Positions 23,282-29,664 of a DNA stretch of 29,664 bases are shown here, piece by piece. Below the pieces are notes generated by a model that was not told the origin of the DNA, made no database searches, and was given only the letters and a program-made list of their open reading frames with translations. Each line of letters begins with the position of its first letter. Position 1 is the first letter of the stretch. Source of the DNA: Candidatus Thorarchaeota archaeon (GTDB taxonomy: Archaea > Asgardarchaeota > Thorarchaeia > Thorarchaeales > Thorarchaeaceae); contig JAEOSL010000035.1 of NCBI GenBank assembly GCA_016840385.1, forward strand, positions 1-29,664. The letters are read 5' to 3'. The position numbers and the translations under genes were made by a program.

Positions 23282-25135
23282 TCATCCCAAAGCGTGCCCG
23301 AAGAATTCTGCTAATTTTTTCAAGAGAACCTTTTGATTCTCTTCACGAACGATGCCATGTCCTTCATCATCGAAGACAAGTTTCTCATAAGCAATTTGAT
23401 GCTTCTCCAGCTTCTTCTCTACTTCTGCAACATTGGTTATTGTTACATTGGGGTCTCGTAATCCCTGAACGATGAGAAGATTACCTTTGATATTCTGAAC
23501 ATGATTGGTCGGAGACCGCTCATGATAGATTTTTGGAACATCCTTTGGTGATCCTCCGAGCATTTCCTCAGAGTATGGACGAAGGTCTGGTCGTGTTGTT
23601 TCATAATCTACAACTAAATCAGTCATTCCGCATATCGGTGCTGCTGCTGCGACAATATCAGTGGGGAAATGAACAATAGCATTCCAACTCATGTAGCCTC
23701 CATAGCTTGTTCCGTAAATCCCAACTTTGCTAGGATTTGCTATTCCTTTCTCTATCAATGATTGTATACCAGTTCTGACATCCTCTTTGTCATTTCCACC
23801 CCACCCATCCTTCTTGATTAGCTCACGGAAATTGACACCGTATCCAGTTGACCCTCTATAATTTGGGTCTAACACATTGTAGCCAAGAGAGCAAAAGAAT
23901 TGAATTCCTACATGAAGCGCATCACGCGAGTGATAAGTTGGTCCTCCATGAATGTAAACAATGGTTTGTCCATTGGTTTGTTTGGGAGTATAGAGCCAAC
24001 CGTGAATCATTGTGTTGTCTACTGATATCCAGTGATAATCCGTTGCAGGAGTTAGCTCCTCTTTTGAAATACCACTTCCACTTAGCATATCTGTGAGATA
24101 TTCGAACTCGTCAATATTCGGATTGAATGGATTGAATTTTATCAAGTTCATTGGGTTCGTAGAGCTGTAGTAAAGCCCTAGCCACTTAGTTGGGGAAAGC
24201 GGACTAACAGGGAAGATATTGCCTTGTGAAGGTGTTGTGTTAGTTAGCTTTTCATGAGTAAGATCATAGATGAAACACTTGCTTCTTCCCTCTCGTTCCT
24301 GAATCATTGAAACATGCTGACTGTACTTTGGCACAACCATCCGATCAAAAGGCTCATCACCTGTTTCGGGTACAGCGAGCCACTCAATTTTTTCTGAAAC
24401 GGGATTATACAAACCAATCCCAACTGAATCATAACGTTTACCTTCAATGGTATCTGTGTCAAAGGCAATTTGTCCGTCATAGGTCCAATGTGCGGAAACC
24501 TTTGCTGTGGAACCAAAGTTCAGGATTTCTCTGTCTTCATTTCCATCGGACGAAGCAATCCACCATTGTTCTCCAGATGGATCTTCATCAGAACGACTGT
24601 ATAGAATGTACTTTCCTTTTGGATCAACTGAGAGCCGCATATACGCTGGCTTATCGGGTCGAGCTACAACAATGCGAGCTCCAGTTTCAATGTCTTGTAC
24701 AACAACGCGAAATGTTTCGGTTTCTTTCTTTCTATCATAGTCATAGTTGACAGCATAGGCTATGAATTCCCCATTTGGATCAAAGAAGCCGCCTCTCATA
24801 AAATGCTCAGGATTAATTGGTGTGAGGGGATTCATATCAAAAGGACTGTCAATGAACACTTGATACAGCGTCACTCTTTCATTTCTAGCTTTGTCCTCAG
24901 CAACAATAATAGACTTGGAATCAGGGGACCAGTCAGTCATGACCGTGTATTCTGGAGTTCGAGTTAGGGGAACGATTTCTGTAGCTCCGCTTGTTTTTCC
25001 AAGAAAGATATCGTAGTTCTCTTGAATCCGATTTATCATTGCCGCAAAATGTGTCTTGTCAGGGGAGGGTATGACTCGCGCAATGTTTGGAATCATCATC
25101 AATGAGTCAAGGCCCAAGTTTTTCGAAACATGCAT
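23282..25135 (-). CDS. S9 family prolyl oligopeptidase / acylaminoacyl peptidase
   Basis: A 617-residue protein. The first ~350 residues form a beta-propeller with WD-like blades (TDWSPDSKSIIVAED, DPKGKYILYSRSDED, and FDPNGEFIAYAVN). The alpha/beta-hydrolase domain carries the triad Ser477 (GTSYGGY), Asp561 (VQGLRDPNVT) and His593 (DDEGHGI), with oxyanion helper YIHGGPTYHS. This is the arrangement of archaeal acylaminoacyl peptidases; the propeller limits access to short peptides. No signal peptide, so it is cytoplasmic. It lies 51 bases downstream of ccdA on the same strand and five bases from convergent cofE. A T-rich AT tract precedes it, so a separate promoter in that 51-base gap is possible. 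Confidence 0.93.
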   Translation of the reverse strand: MHVSKNLGLDSLMMIPNIARVIPSPDKTHFAAMINRIQENYDIFLGKTSGATEIVPLTRTPEYTVMTDWSPDSKSIIVAEDKARNERVTLYQVFIDSPFDMNPLTPINPEHFMRGGFFDPNGEFIAYAVNYDYDRKKETETFRVVVQDIETGARIVVARPDKPAYMRLSVDPKGKYILYSRSDEDPSGEQWWIASSDGNEDREILNFGSTAKVSAHWTYDGQIAFDTDTIEGKRYDSVGIGLYNPVSEKIEWLAVPETGDEPFDRMVVPKYSQHVSMIQEREGRSKCFIYDLTHEKLTNTTPSQGNIFPVSPLSPTKWLGLYYSSTNPMNLIKFNPFNPNIDEFEYLTDMLSGSGISKEELTPATDYHWISVDNTMIHGWLYTPKQTNGQTIVYIHGGPTYHSRDALHVGIQFFCSLGYNVLDPNYRGSTGYGVNFRELIKKDGWGGNDKEDVRTGIQSLIEKGIANPSKVGIYGTSYGGYMSWNAIVHFPTDIVAAAAPICGMTDLVVDYETTRPDLRPYSEEMLGGSPKDVPKIYHERSPTNHVQNIKGNLLIVQGLRDPNVTITNVAEVEKKLEKHQIAYEKLVFDDEGHGIVREENQKVLLKKLAEFFGHALG

Positions 25136-25186
25136 ACCTGAATCACATGCAAACTAGATTTTACATCTTTTGACTGTCCTTCTTTT

Positions 25187-25891
25187 CTAGAATAACAAGT
25201 AGAGACCGAAGATTGGATGTTGTAGTATCATGAATAGTCCGAGAATGATCAGTATGACACCAGTAACAATCTCGATGGTTCTTGCCTTGTTGCTGATTGA
25301 CATTGCCAGACCAGTTCTTGCTTCTCCCGCGACAAGTGCTATTGCAAAGTATGGTATAGCAATGATAATTGATACCATGGCAAATACGAGCAAGAGAAGA
25401 AGTGGATTCGTTAGTGTGCCAAAGATACCTACTAGTCCAATGATTGCTGGACCAGCACAGGGAGCAGCGAGAAGAGTATAGCCAAGTCCGGTGAGGAATA
25501 CCTGACTCAAGTTAGAAGGTTTGCTTGGTTTTCCATGCATGCTCAATCGAGAAAGTCGAAGTGCATTTCTGAGCTTATCTGAAATCATTACAACACCAAA
25601 GAAGAGAATGACTGATCCAAGTACCAATTGAAGGTCTCTGAAACTTGTTGCAAGAAACATACCAATGGAACTGATTGTGAAAGCTATCAGAGCATAGAAT
25701 GCCACAGAAACTAAAATCCCAGCCACCAAAGCTGATGTTACGAATAGACTTCGCTTCCGACTATCCGATGCTTGTAGGCTATTCATTAGAAATAGTGGGA
25801 GTAATGGAAACAAGCATGGAGATATTGCAATGTACAATCCTGAAGTCAATGCGCCAATCAGCGTCACACCTAGTTCAAGGAGTCCCTGCAT
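25187..25891 (-). CDS. ccdA: CcdA / DsbD-type transmembrane thiol-disulfide transporter
   Basis: About 234 residues with six membrane helices. Two conserved Cys in 'PC' motifs face each other: ISPCLFPLLPLF (C26) and LAAPCAGPAI (C145 counted from ATG 25891). These shuttle electrons across the membrane. ATG 25891 is preferred over TTG 25900: AGAGG ends nine bases before ATG but abuts TTG. The product should reduce the membrane-anchored thioredoxin-like protein encoded six bases upstream. Loop KPSKPSN links helices 3 and 4, as in short archaeal CcdA proteins. Confidence 0.92.
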   Translation of the reverse strand: MQGLLELGVTLIGALTSGLYIAISPCLFPLLPLFLMNSLQASDSRKRSLFVTSALVAGILVSVAFYALIAFTISSIGMFLATSFRDLQLVLGSVILFFGVVMISDKLRNALRLSRLSMHGKPSKPSNLSQVFLTGLGYTLLAAPCAGPAIIGLVGIFGTLTNPLLLLLVFAMVSIIIAIPYFAIALVAGEARTGLAMSISNKARTIEIVTGVILIILGLFMILQHPIFGLYLLF

Positions 25892-25906
25892 GAATTCCAA
25901 CCTCTA

Positions 25907-26467
25907 CTACAGTGATGCAACCTTGTCTGTAATAACAGCTTCAGTCCAAGTACCTTCATGCACGTATCTGAAGTAACCATCACCATCGATAAGAACTAGT
26001 GTGGGAACCTGAGTTACCAAGAAGTAATTTGTGAACACAGCAGTGGTATCTAGACCGTGATCCCAAGAAAGATCTCGGTCACTTTTGTAATCCGCCATCA
26101 TAGGTACTGTTTCACTACGATCAATAGTAAGTGACATAATAAACAATGATCCAGATAATGACGTATAAGCTGATTCAAGGTATCCATTCTGTATTGTGCA
26201 AGTGCTACACCAAGTAGCCATTAGGTCAACCAGAATGGCCTGTCCACTCAAATCACTTATTGCTAGTGTTGTTCCATCAGACATTTCAAATTCCCAGGTA
26301 GAGGGAACTTGAAGCCCAAGTTCTAGTAAGTCTGTGTCTAGTGTAATTTCAGTAAGGGTCGACCCATTGGCAGGTTCTTGAAAAGCCAAGACCGAAATAC
26401 CCAATGTGAGACCTATTACTACAACTACAATTATGATTCCGGAGATTGCCATCTTTTCGGGTTCCAT
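25907..26467 (-). CDS. Membrane-anchored thioredoxin-like protein (TlpA/ResA type)
   Basis: A 186-residue protein. One N-terminal membrane helix (~8-28) leads to an external thioredoxin fold. The active site is W86-C87-S-T-C90 in DLMATWCSTCTIQ, and cis-Pro is in VTQVPTLVLIDGDG. The helix-strand spacing and the AISDLSGQAILVDL entry match TlpA/ResA. It likely reduces disulfides on the outer face and receives electrons from CcdA. ATG 26467 has GAGG with seven bases spacing. Its promoter lies inside a palindromic operator. It is the first gene of the set thioredoxin-ccdA-(S9 peptidase). Confidence 0.9.
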   Translation of the reverse strand: MEPEKMAISGIIIVVVVIGLTLGISVLAFQEPANGSTLTEITLDTDLLELGLQVPSTWEFEMSDGTTLAISDLSGQAILVDLMATWCSTCTIQNGYLESAYTSLSGSLFIMSLTIDRSETVPMMADYKSDRDLSWDHGLDTTAVFTNYFLVTQVPTLVLIDGDGYFRYVHEGTWTEAVITDKVASL

Positions 26468-26507
26468 GTATTAGCCTCAACCTATCTTACGGTAGTGTAA
26501 TTTGCCT

Positions 26508-26555
26508 GCACAACCTTATAACGTTTGTGCAACAATAGTGCACAACCGCACAACC
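26508..26555 (-). promoter_or_regulatory. Operator array and TATA box of the thioredoxin/ccdA operon
   Basis: GCACAAC at 26508-26514 and TTTGTGC at 26524-26530 form a palindrome (6-bp core arms, nine-base spacer). TTATAA (26516-26521), the likely TATA box on minus, lies in that spacer, ~50 bases before ATG 26467. Two more direct GCACAACC copies lie in tandem at 26540-26547 and 26548-26555, ending one base before the upstream regulator gene's stop. Binding across the palindrome should block TBP, so repression is the expected mode. Confidence 0.65.
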
Positions 26556-26556
26556 G

Positions 26557-27231
26557 TTATGACCGTTCTATTCTATGTTCGTACTGAACAGGAGCAGGAG
26601 ATGTTTCCAATGTACATTGAACTTCTGGTTCTGGAGTTGACCAAGGAGTTGAAAGGTTCACCACCTGATGAGGTTTTGACTTTTTATCAATGTTTACATA
26701 ACCGCGGGCCATGAGTTCTTTGGTCATCTTTCTTAACTTTGCCTTCGAGAGACCTGTACATTCCACTAGTTGGTCGTAAGTTGATCTTCGATTCTTCTGA
26801 ATTGTTTGAAGAAGGCCAAATTCAGGAACTGAAATTAGAGCAAACCGTAGGGATTCATTTTCTCTGCGAATTGTGTTAGCATCACCAGAGAGAGCACGAG
26901 AAAGTGATTTTCGTAAGTCGTTAATTTCTTCTTGCAGTGACGCACGTTCAGCTTCATATCGAGTAATGATTCCGTTTGAAGAATGAATAAGTTCAGAACT
27001 GAGGTCGTTACCAAGTCCATCCATAGCTTCACGAGAAGCAAGCCGTGCTTCTCGTATTATCCCAGTGAGATCTTGAGCATCAACCCAATCTCCTTCAGTG
27101 AGAGATTCTATTTGGTTGTAATAGGAGTCGAGTCTTCGAACCCAGCTATCTCGTATTTCTTGAAAAACTCCGGCAATCCTAAGAGTAGTTCTAGCAGCTA
27201 CAGTATCATCTGGACTTGTCATTCCTCTCAC
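26557..27231 (-). CDS. Coiled-coil plus winged-helix transcriptional regulator
   Basis: A 224-residue protein with GTG start (ATG 27222 is an alternative directly after GAGAGGA). Residues ~15-125 are mainly charged helices with heptad character (AERASLQEEINDLRKSL), suggesting dimerisation. The C-terminal ~50-residue winged helix is FGLLQTIQKNRRSTYDQLVE, then CTGLSKAKLRKMTKELMARG with wing YVNIDKKSKPHQVV. The tail (~198-224) is Pro-rich and disordered. No ligand domain is recognised; two Cys (in VECTG and VQCTLE) are present but not paired in a CxxC. It is followed by the redox operon in the same direction, with an operator array in between, so it is the leading candidate to control that array. 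The DNA-binding layout, with a helical front and C-terminal wHTH, is seen in Asgard regulators of unknown function. Confidence 0.8.
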   Translation of the reverse strand: MRGMTSPDDTVAARTTLRIAGVFQEIRDSWVRRLDSYYNQIESLTEGDWVDAQDLTGIIREARLASREAMDGLGNDLSSELIHSSNGIITRYEAERASLQEEINDLRKSLSRALSGDANTIRRENESLRFALISVPEFGLLQTIQKNRRSTYDQLVECTGLSKAKLRKMTKELMARGYVNIDKKSKPHQVVNLSTPWSTPEPEVQCTLETSPAPVQYEHRIERS

Positions 27232-27330
27232 TATGATTTCTCATCAACAATACCAAATGAGAGCTAGTGTCACCTAGATATCACGAACTATGTACAAAAC
27301 CATAAGACTCGAACATGCAAACGTTCCATT

Positions 27331-28035
27331 TCATGAAGACTCATGAATCCATTGTAGATTGTCAAGCAGTTCCTTTACAGGTTCTGGAAAATAATGAAGA
27401 TGCTTGAGCTTGTGATTAGCACGAAGAGATACTGGAGAGTCAATAACAAGGGATTCCAAATTATCACAGTGGAACAGAACGGAAATGTCAATTTCTAAGA
27501 GTGCGTTTTCGTTCACGTGTAAATAACGCAAATCGCGTGATTGTTCAAGTGGTTCTAAATCAATTTCCCCCAATTGATTGCCTGAGAGTACTATGTATTG
27601 GAGATTAGAGAGTTCTCTAAATGGCGTGAAATCAATTTCTTCGAGATTATTATCTGCTATGTAGAGCCATCGTAGATTCTTGCAATTACTCAACGGGGAT
27701 AGATCAATATTGCTCAAGTGATTATCCGATAGTTCTAGTGCTTGGAGGTCTCTGCAATTCCCCAAGGGTTCTAAATCGATGTTTTCTAATTCGTTAGAAG
27801 TGATACTAAAGATTTTCAACTTAGAACAAGAGGCTAATGGAGTTAAATCAAGTTCAGATATTAGATTGGTATCAAAAACGATTTTTTCAAGCTTTGTACA
27901 CTGACCAATTGGCTCAAGACTTACTGCCATAATTGCGAGGTCTGACAGGTCAACCTCAGTATGATGATTGTCTTTCTCAACCTGATATCGTTCGCCATCT
28001 TTGTCAATATACCGTATGGTGAACCTGCTCACCAC
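27331..28035 (-). CDS. Leucine-rich-repeat protein
   Basis: A 234-residue protein with GTG start at 28035 (AGGAG eight bases upstream). After an N-terminal ~38-residue cap (RFTIRYIDKDGERYQ), about six exact 24-residue repeats follow: consensus L-x-P-L-x-x-C-x-x-L-x-x-L-x-L-x-x-N-x-L-x-x-I-D, for example units beginning LTPLASC, LEPLGNC, LSPLSNC, LEPLEQS. A last degenerate unit (ISVLFHCDNL) and a C-terminal helix cap the solenoid. The Cys position and 'ID' end are highly regular, giving 72-bp periodicity. There is no signal peptide or membrane segment, so it is a cytoplasmic protein-binding scaffold. A TATA-like CTTTAAAC on minus (~28088-28095) precedes it. Partner unknown; LRR proteins are abundant in Asgards. 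Confidence 0.87.
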   Translation of the reverse strand: MVSRFTIRYIDKDGERYQVEKDNHHTEVDLSDLAIMAVSLEPIGQCTKLEKIVFDTNLISELDLTPLASCSKLKIFSITSNELENIDLEPLGNCRDLQALELSDNHLSNIDLSPLSNCKNLRWLYIADNNLEEIDFTPFRELSNLQYIVLSGNQLGEIDLEPLEQSRDLRYLHVNENALLEIDISVLFHCDNLESLVIDSPVSLRANHKLKHLHYFPEPVKELLDNLQWIHESS

Positions 28036-28113
28036 TCACACATCTCCTAGATTCTGCTTGTGAATCCTGAAGATATTGTCATTGGTGTTTAAAGATTTGT
28101 TCACTATAAACCA

Positions 28114-28653
28114 CTAGCGCTCAATATGATACCACGGAAGGGGATACGGGATTGTTTCCATAAATTTAGAGATTATCTCCCGCACACCATCAGGATTTTC
28201 AATTTCTTCAAAAACAATGGTTGGACCATTTTTCACTTTTGATGAACAGATTTCAACATCACCCATCCCCACACGCTGTTCTTCTGCAAAGATTGCGGTA
28301 CGACATTCAGAAATCTCATCATAAAAAAGCCGGGTTGTGTTTCGTCGGAAAATACCTTTTCGGACTCTAACGTTCCATGTAGTTATGATGTAAAAAGTGA
28401 AGTACCTCTTCATTTCAGTAACTGTGAAGAGAAATATACCAAAAATAATCGCACTACTTCCTAAGTTCCAAGCAAGTTCACTTAGAGGGATTGCACCATA
28501 TGCGGTGGCACTCATGAATCCTACTCCGGTAATGATTGTTACAACACTAATCACATAGAGGAAAATCAATGAAACCCGCTTAGGATGGAAAATTATCACT
28601 AAGCGTTCCCTCTTCTCTTTAGGAAAGGGAGTTTCAAGAGTATCCGAGCTCAT
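28114..28653 (-). CDS. Membrane protein with bacterial PH-like (bPH2/YdbT) domain
   Basis: A 179-residue protein. ATG 28653 has GGTG six bases upstream; TTG 28665 is less likely. Two membrane helices (~19-44 and ~60-80) are followed by a PH-like domain that begins 'KRYFTFYIITTWNVRVRKG' and shows 'RLFYDEISECRT', 'GDVEICSS' and 'PTIVFEEIENPDGVREII'. This helix-PH topology is the bPH2/YdbT-type arrangement. Function is unknown; such domains may bind lipids or membrane proteins. It lies between the YbjN-like gene and the LRR gene on the same strand. Confidence 0.8.
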   Translation of the reverse strand: MSSDTLETPFPKEKRERLVIIFHPKRVSLIFLYVISVVTIITGVGFMSATAYGAIPLSELAWNLGSSAIIFGIFLFTVTEMKRYFTFYIITTWNVRVRKGIFRRNTTRLFYDEISECRTAIFAEEQRVGMGDVEICSSKVKNGPTIVFEEIENPDGVREIISKFMETIPYPLPWYHIER

Positions 28654-28710
28654 CGTCAGCACCAAGAACTACACTTGGTATCGAACTTATCAAAGTGTCG
28701 AATACATGAC

Positions 28711-28740
28711 AGTACACCCGATGACAAATCACCGGGTACT
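28711..28740. repeat. Long imperfect inverted repeat between YbjN-like and PH genes
   Basis: On minus: AGTAC-CCGGTGA, loop TTTG, TCATCGG-(GT)-GTACT; a 12-bp stem with one G-T pair and a two-base bulge. It lies ~20 bases downstream of the YbjN-like stop and ~58 bases before the PH gene start. A six-T run precedes it, not follows it, so it is not a simple terminator. Confidence 0.5.
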
Positions 28741-28759
28741 ATCATCAAAAAAGTCTGTA

Positions 28760-29152
28760 CTACTCGGGATATATACCCCAGAGTGTATCGCAAGCATGAA
28801 CTACGTGGCTAACGAGGGTCTTAACCTCATCAGAAGTCAGATCTGTATCGTTGGTTTCTGCAATTACAATGATATCATCATCGTCATCAATTGCAAATTT
28901 AACACCATTCGCTTTCCAAGATTCTTTCAGCATTTCATAAGCCAATTTCATCCTCTTGGTCTCTTCGACCTCGTAGAAATTCGTAAATGGCGCAACAATA
29001 TAGGTCCACGATTCATCCTTGTTAGCGGCAATCTTGATTTTCAATTCATCAAAGTGATCTGTTTTCCATTTCATCATCAAGACATTTTCGTCACGTTCAT
29101 ACTTGATATCTACTTGTTCAAGCAGCGAAGCAATATGGTCTATGTTACTCAA
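28760..29152 (-). CDS. YbjN / CesT-like chaperone-fold protein
   Basis: A 130-residue acidic protein. TTG 29152 has AGGTG six bases upstream; GTG 29161 (three codons earlier) is the alternative. The fold pattern is helix (IDHIASLLEQV), strand pair (VLMMKWKTDH and LKIKIAANKDESWTYIVAPF), helix, strand (VKFAIDDDDDIIVIAET) and C-terminal helix (DEVKTLVSHVVHACDTLW). It matches the YbjN/T3SS-chaperone-like superfamily, used in bacteria and archaea as small protein-binding modules. Five consecutive Asp are notable. Function unknown; likely cytoplasmic. It is the first gene of a minus-strand set with the PH and LRR genes and is divergent from padR. Confidence 0.72.
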   Translation of the reverse strand: MSNIDHIASLLEQVDIKYERDENVLMMKWKTDHFDELKIKIAANKDESWTYIVAPFTNFYEVEETKRMKLAYEMLKESWKANGVKFAIDDDDDIIVIAETNDTDLTSDEVKTLVSHVVHACDTLWGIYPE

Positions 29153-29224
29153 TACAAGCACCTAGGGCTCTGGTTACAATCACCCCATATTAAGATGTCT
29201 GGGGCGAGTATTGGATAAACCAAA

Positions 29225-29286
29225 GGTATAAAAGATATATCGCCTCACATACTATCGTGGTACGATATATATCGCACTACATACTA
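29225..29286 (+). promoter_or_regulatory. padR promoter with tandem palindromic operators
   Basis: GGTATAAAAG (29225-29234) is a strong TATA box. Two direct copies of a 20-base element, starting 29235 and 29267 (32 bases, three turns, 17 of 20 identical), each begin with a palindrome: GATATATC (29234-29241) and CGATATATATCG (29263-29274). A further inverted repeat TATCGT/ACGATA (29253-29258, 29262-29267) joins them. The first copy touches the TATA box; the second is ~30 bases further. This is a likely site of PadR autoregulation. Confidence 0.6.
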
Positions 29287-29318
29287 GCCCACACCACCCG
29301 ACGCGGAGAAGGGGATTC

Positions 29319-29664
29319 ATGGTAGATATCGAAGACAAAACAGGTCCAGAGAGAGAGTATGAATATTGGTCTCTCGAGATTAGGAGGGGTGCTCTTTCGA
29401 TGGCCATTATGGCGATTATTCTGAATGGCGAGTCTTACGGGTATGACATCATGAAGAAATTAAATCAAGAGCCATACGAGAGTCTTCAGGTTGAGCCTAG
29501 CACTACATATCCCCTCCTCCGCCGACTAGAGAAAAGAGGGATTCTGGAAGGTCGTTGGTCTACAGGATCAGGAAAGAGGAAACGTCTGTATTATGTAACT
29601 CGAGATGGGCGTAGGATTTTGAGAAGGATGGTTAAGTCATGGCGAAACTTAAACGAGCAGTTGA
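29319..29664 (+). CDS. PadR-family transcriptional regulator (3' partial)
   Basis: The visible 115 residues run off the window. After an acidic N-terminus, the PadR wHTH is intact: RRGALSMAIMAIILNGESYG, YDIMKKLNQEP, then VEPSTTYPLLRRLEKRGILE (recognition helix ~65-77), wing with GSGKRKRLYYVTRDGRR. ATG 29319 has GGAG at ~29305-29308, then GGGG; spacing to GGGG is short. PadR proteins are dimers that sense small molecules or phenolics and usually repress themselves and a neighbour. The regulated partner is probably downstream of the window or the divergent YbjN-like gene. The C-terminal dimerisation domain is missing only because of the edge. Confidence 0.9.
   Translation, partial: MVDIEDKTGPEREYEYWSLEIRRGALSMAIMAIILNGESYGYDIMKKLNQEPYESLQVEPSTTYPLLRRLEKRGILEGRWSTGSGKRKRLYYVTRDGRRILRRMVKSWRNLNEQL

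Noticed and set aside
24307..24750. 147-residue open frame on plus
   Set aside because: It is antisense to the S9 peptidase propeller and is Gln/Cys/His-rich in the way of shadow frames.
28706..29218. 170-residue open frame on plus
   Set aside because: It is antisense to the YbjN-like gene, which has a proper fold pattern and Shine-Dalgarno.

Overview
The window looks archaeal and most likely comes from an Asgard archaeon, with a Thorarchaeota-like flavour. That is inferred from content, because there is no rRNA or other phylogenetic marker here. The evidence is: TATA-type promoters rather than bacterial -35/-10 boxes; frequent TTG/GTG starts behind GGAG or GGTG Shine-Dalgarno (SD) motifs; a coenzyme F420 ligase; a single-domain gelsolin-like protein, a regular leucine-rich-repeat protein and a 36-residue C2H2 zinc finger (eukaryote-like families typical of Asgards); and three large surface proteins that end in a poly-Thr linker, one membrane helix and a short polar or basic tail. 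About 25 protein genes are packed tightly, no intergenic stretch exceeds 300 bases, and no tRNA, rRNA, insertion sequence, CRISPR array or prophage is visible.

Layout: (1) 1-1500 is the 3' part of a surface protein followed by a hairpin/T-tract terminator. (2) 1729-4082 is a two-gene operon of unknown function (a basic protein, then a HEAT-repeat plus winged-helix protein). (3) 4146-6466 holds two metal-dependent amidohydrolases, the second with an apparent CTG start. (4) 6538-8592 is a beta-helix surface protein. (5) 8594-9972 (minus) is gelsolin-like protein, then winged-helix regulator, then DDAH-type amidinohydrolase. (6) 10142-10873 is an uncharacterised protein whose stop codon overlaps that of (7) the minus-strand MoxR AAA / VWA pair (10870-14327), upstream of which lie a PLP-dependent desulfhydrase/deaminase-like gene and a VIT1/CCC1-like membrane protein (14436-16080). 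(8) 16248-19742 has a small membrane protein, adenine deaminase and an SplB-like radical SAM protein. (9) 19770-21721 has the third surface protein, divergent from the mini zinc finger. (10) 21876-23277 is an ECF transporter S-component plus cofE. (11) 23282-27231 (minus) is a wHTH regulator, a membrane-anchored thioredoxin, CcdA and an S9 peptidase. (12) 27331-29152 (minus) is a YbjN-like protein, a membrane PH-domain protein and an LRR protein. (13) 29319-end is a PadR regulator running off the edge.

Themes: a modular surface-protein family sharing an approximately 85-residue Ig-like module; a disulfide/thiol export operon with a palindromic operator around its TATA box; several deaminase/amidohydrolase genes that could feed ammonia or amine metabolism; and several structured operator-like arrays at promoters. 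The best candidates for something undescribed are the HEAT/wHTH pair, the MoxR-VWA pair with an Asn in place of the Walker B Asp, the gelsolin/wHTH/DDAH neighbourhood and the operator arrays.
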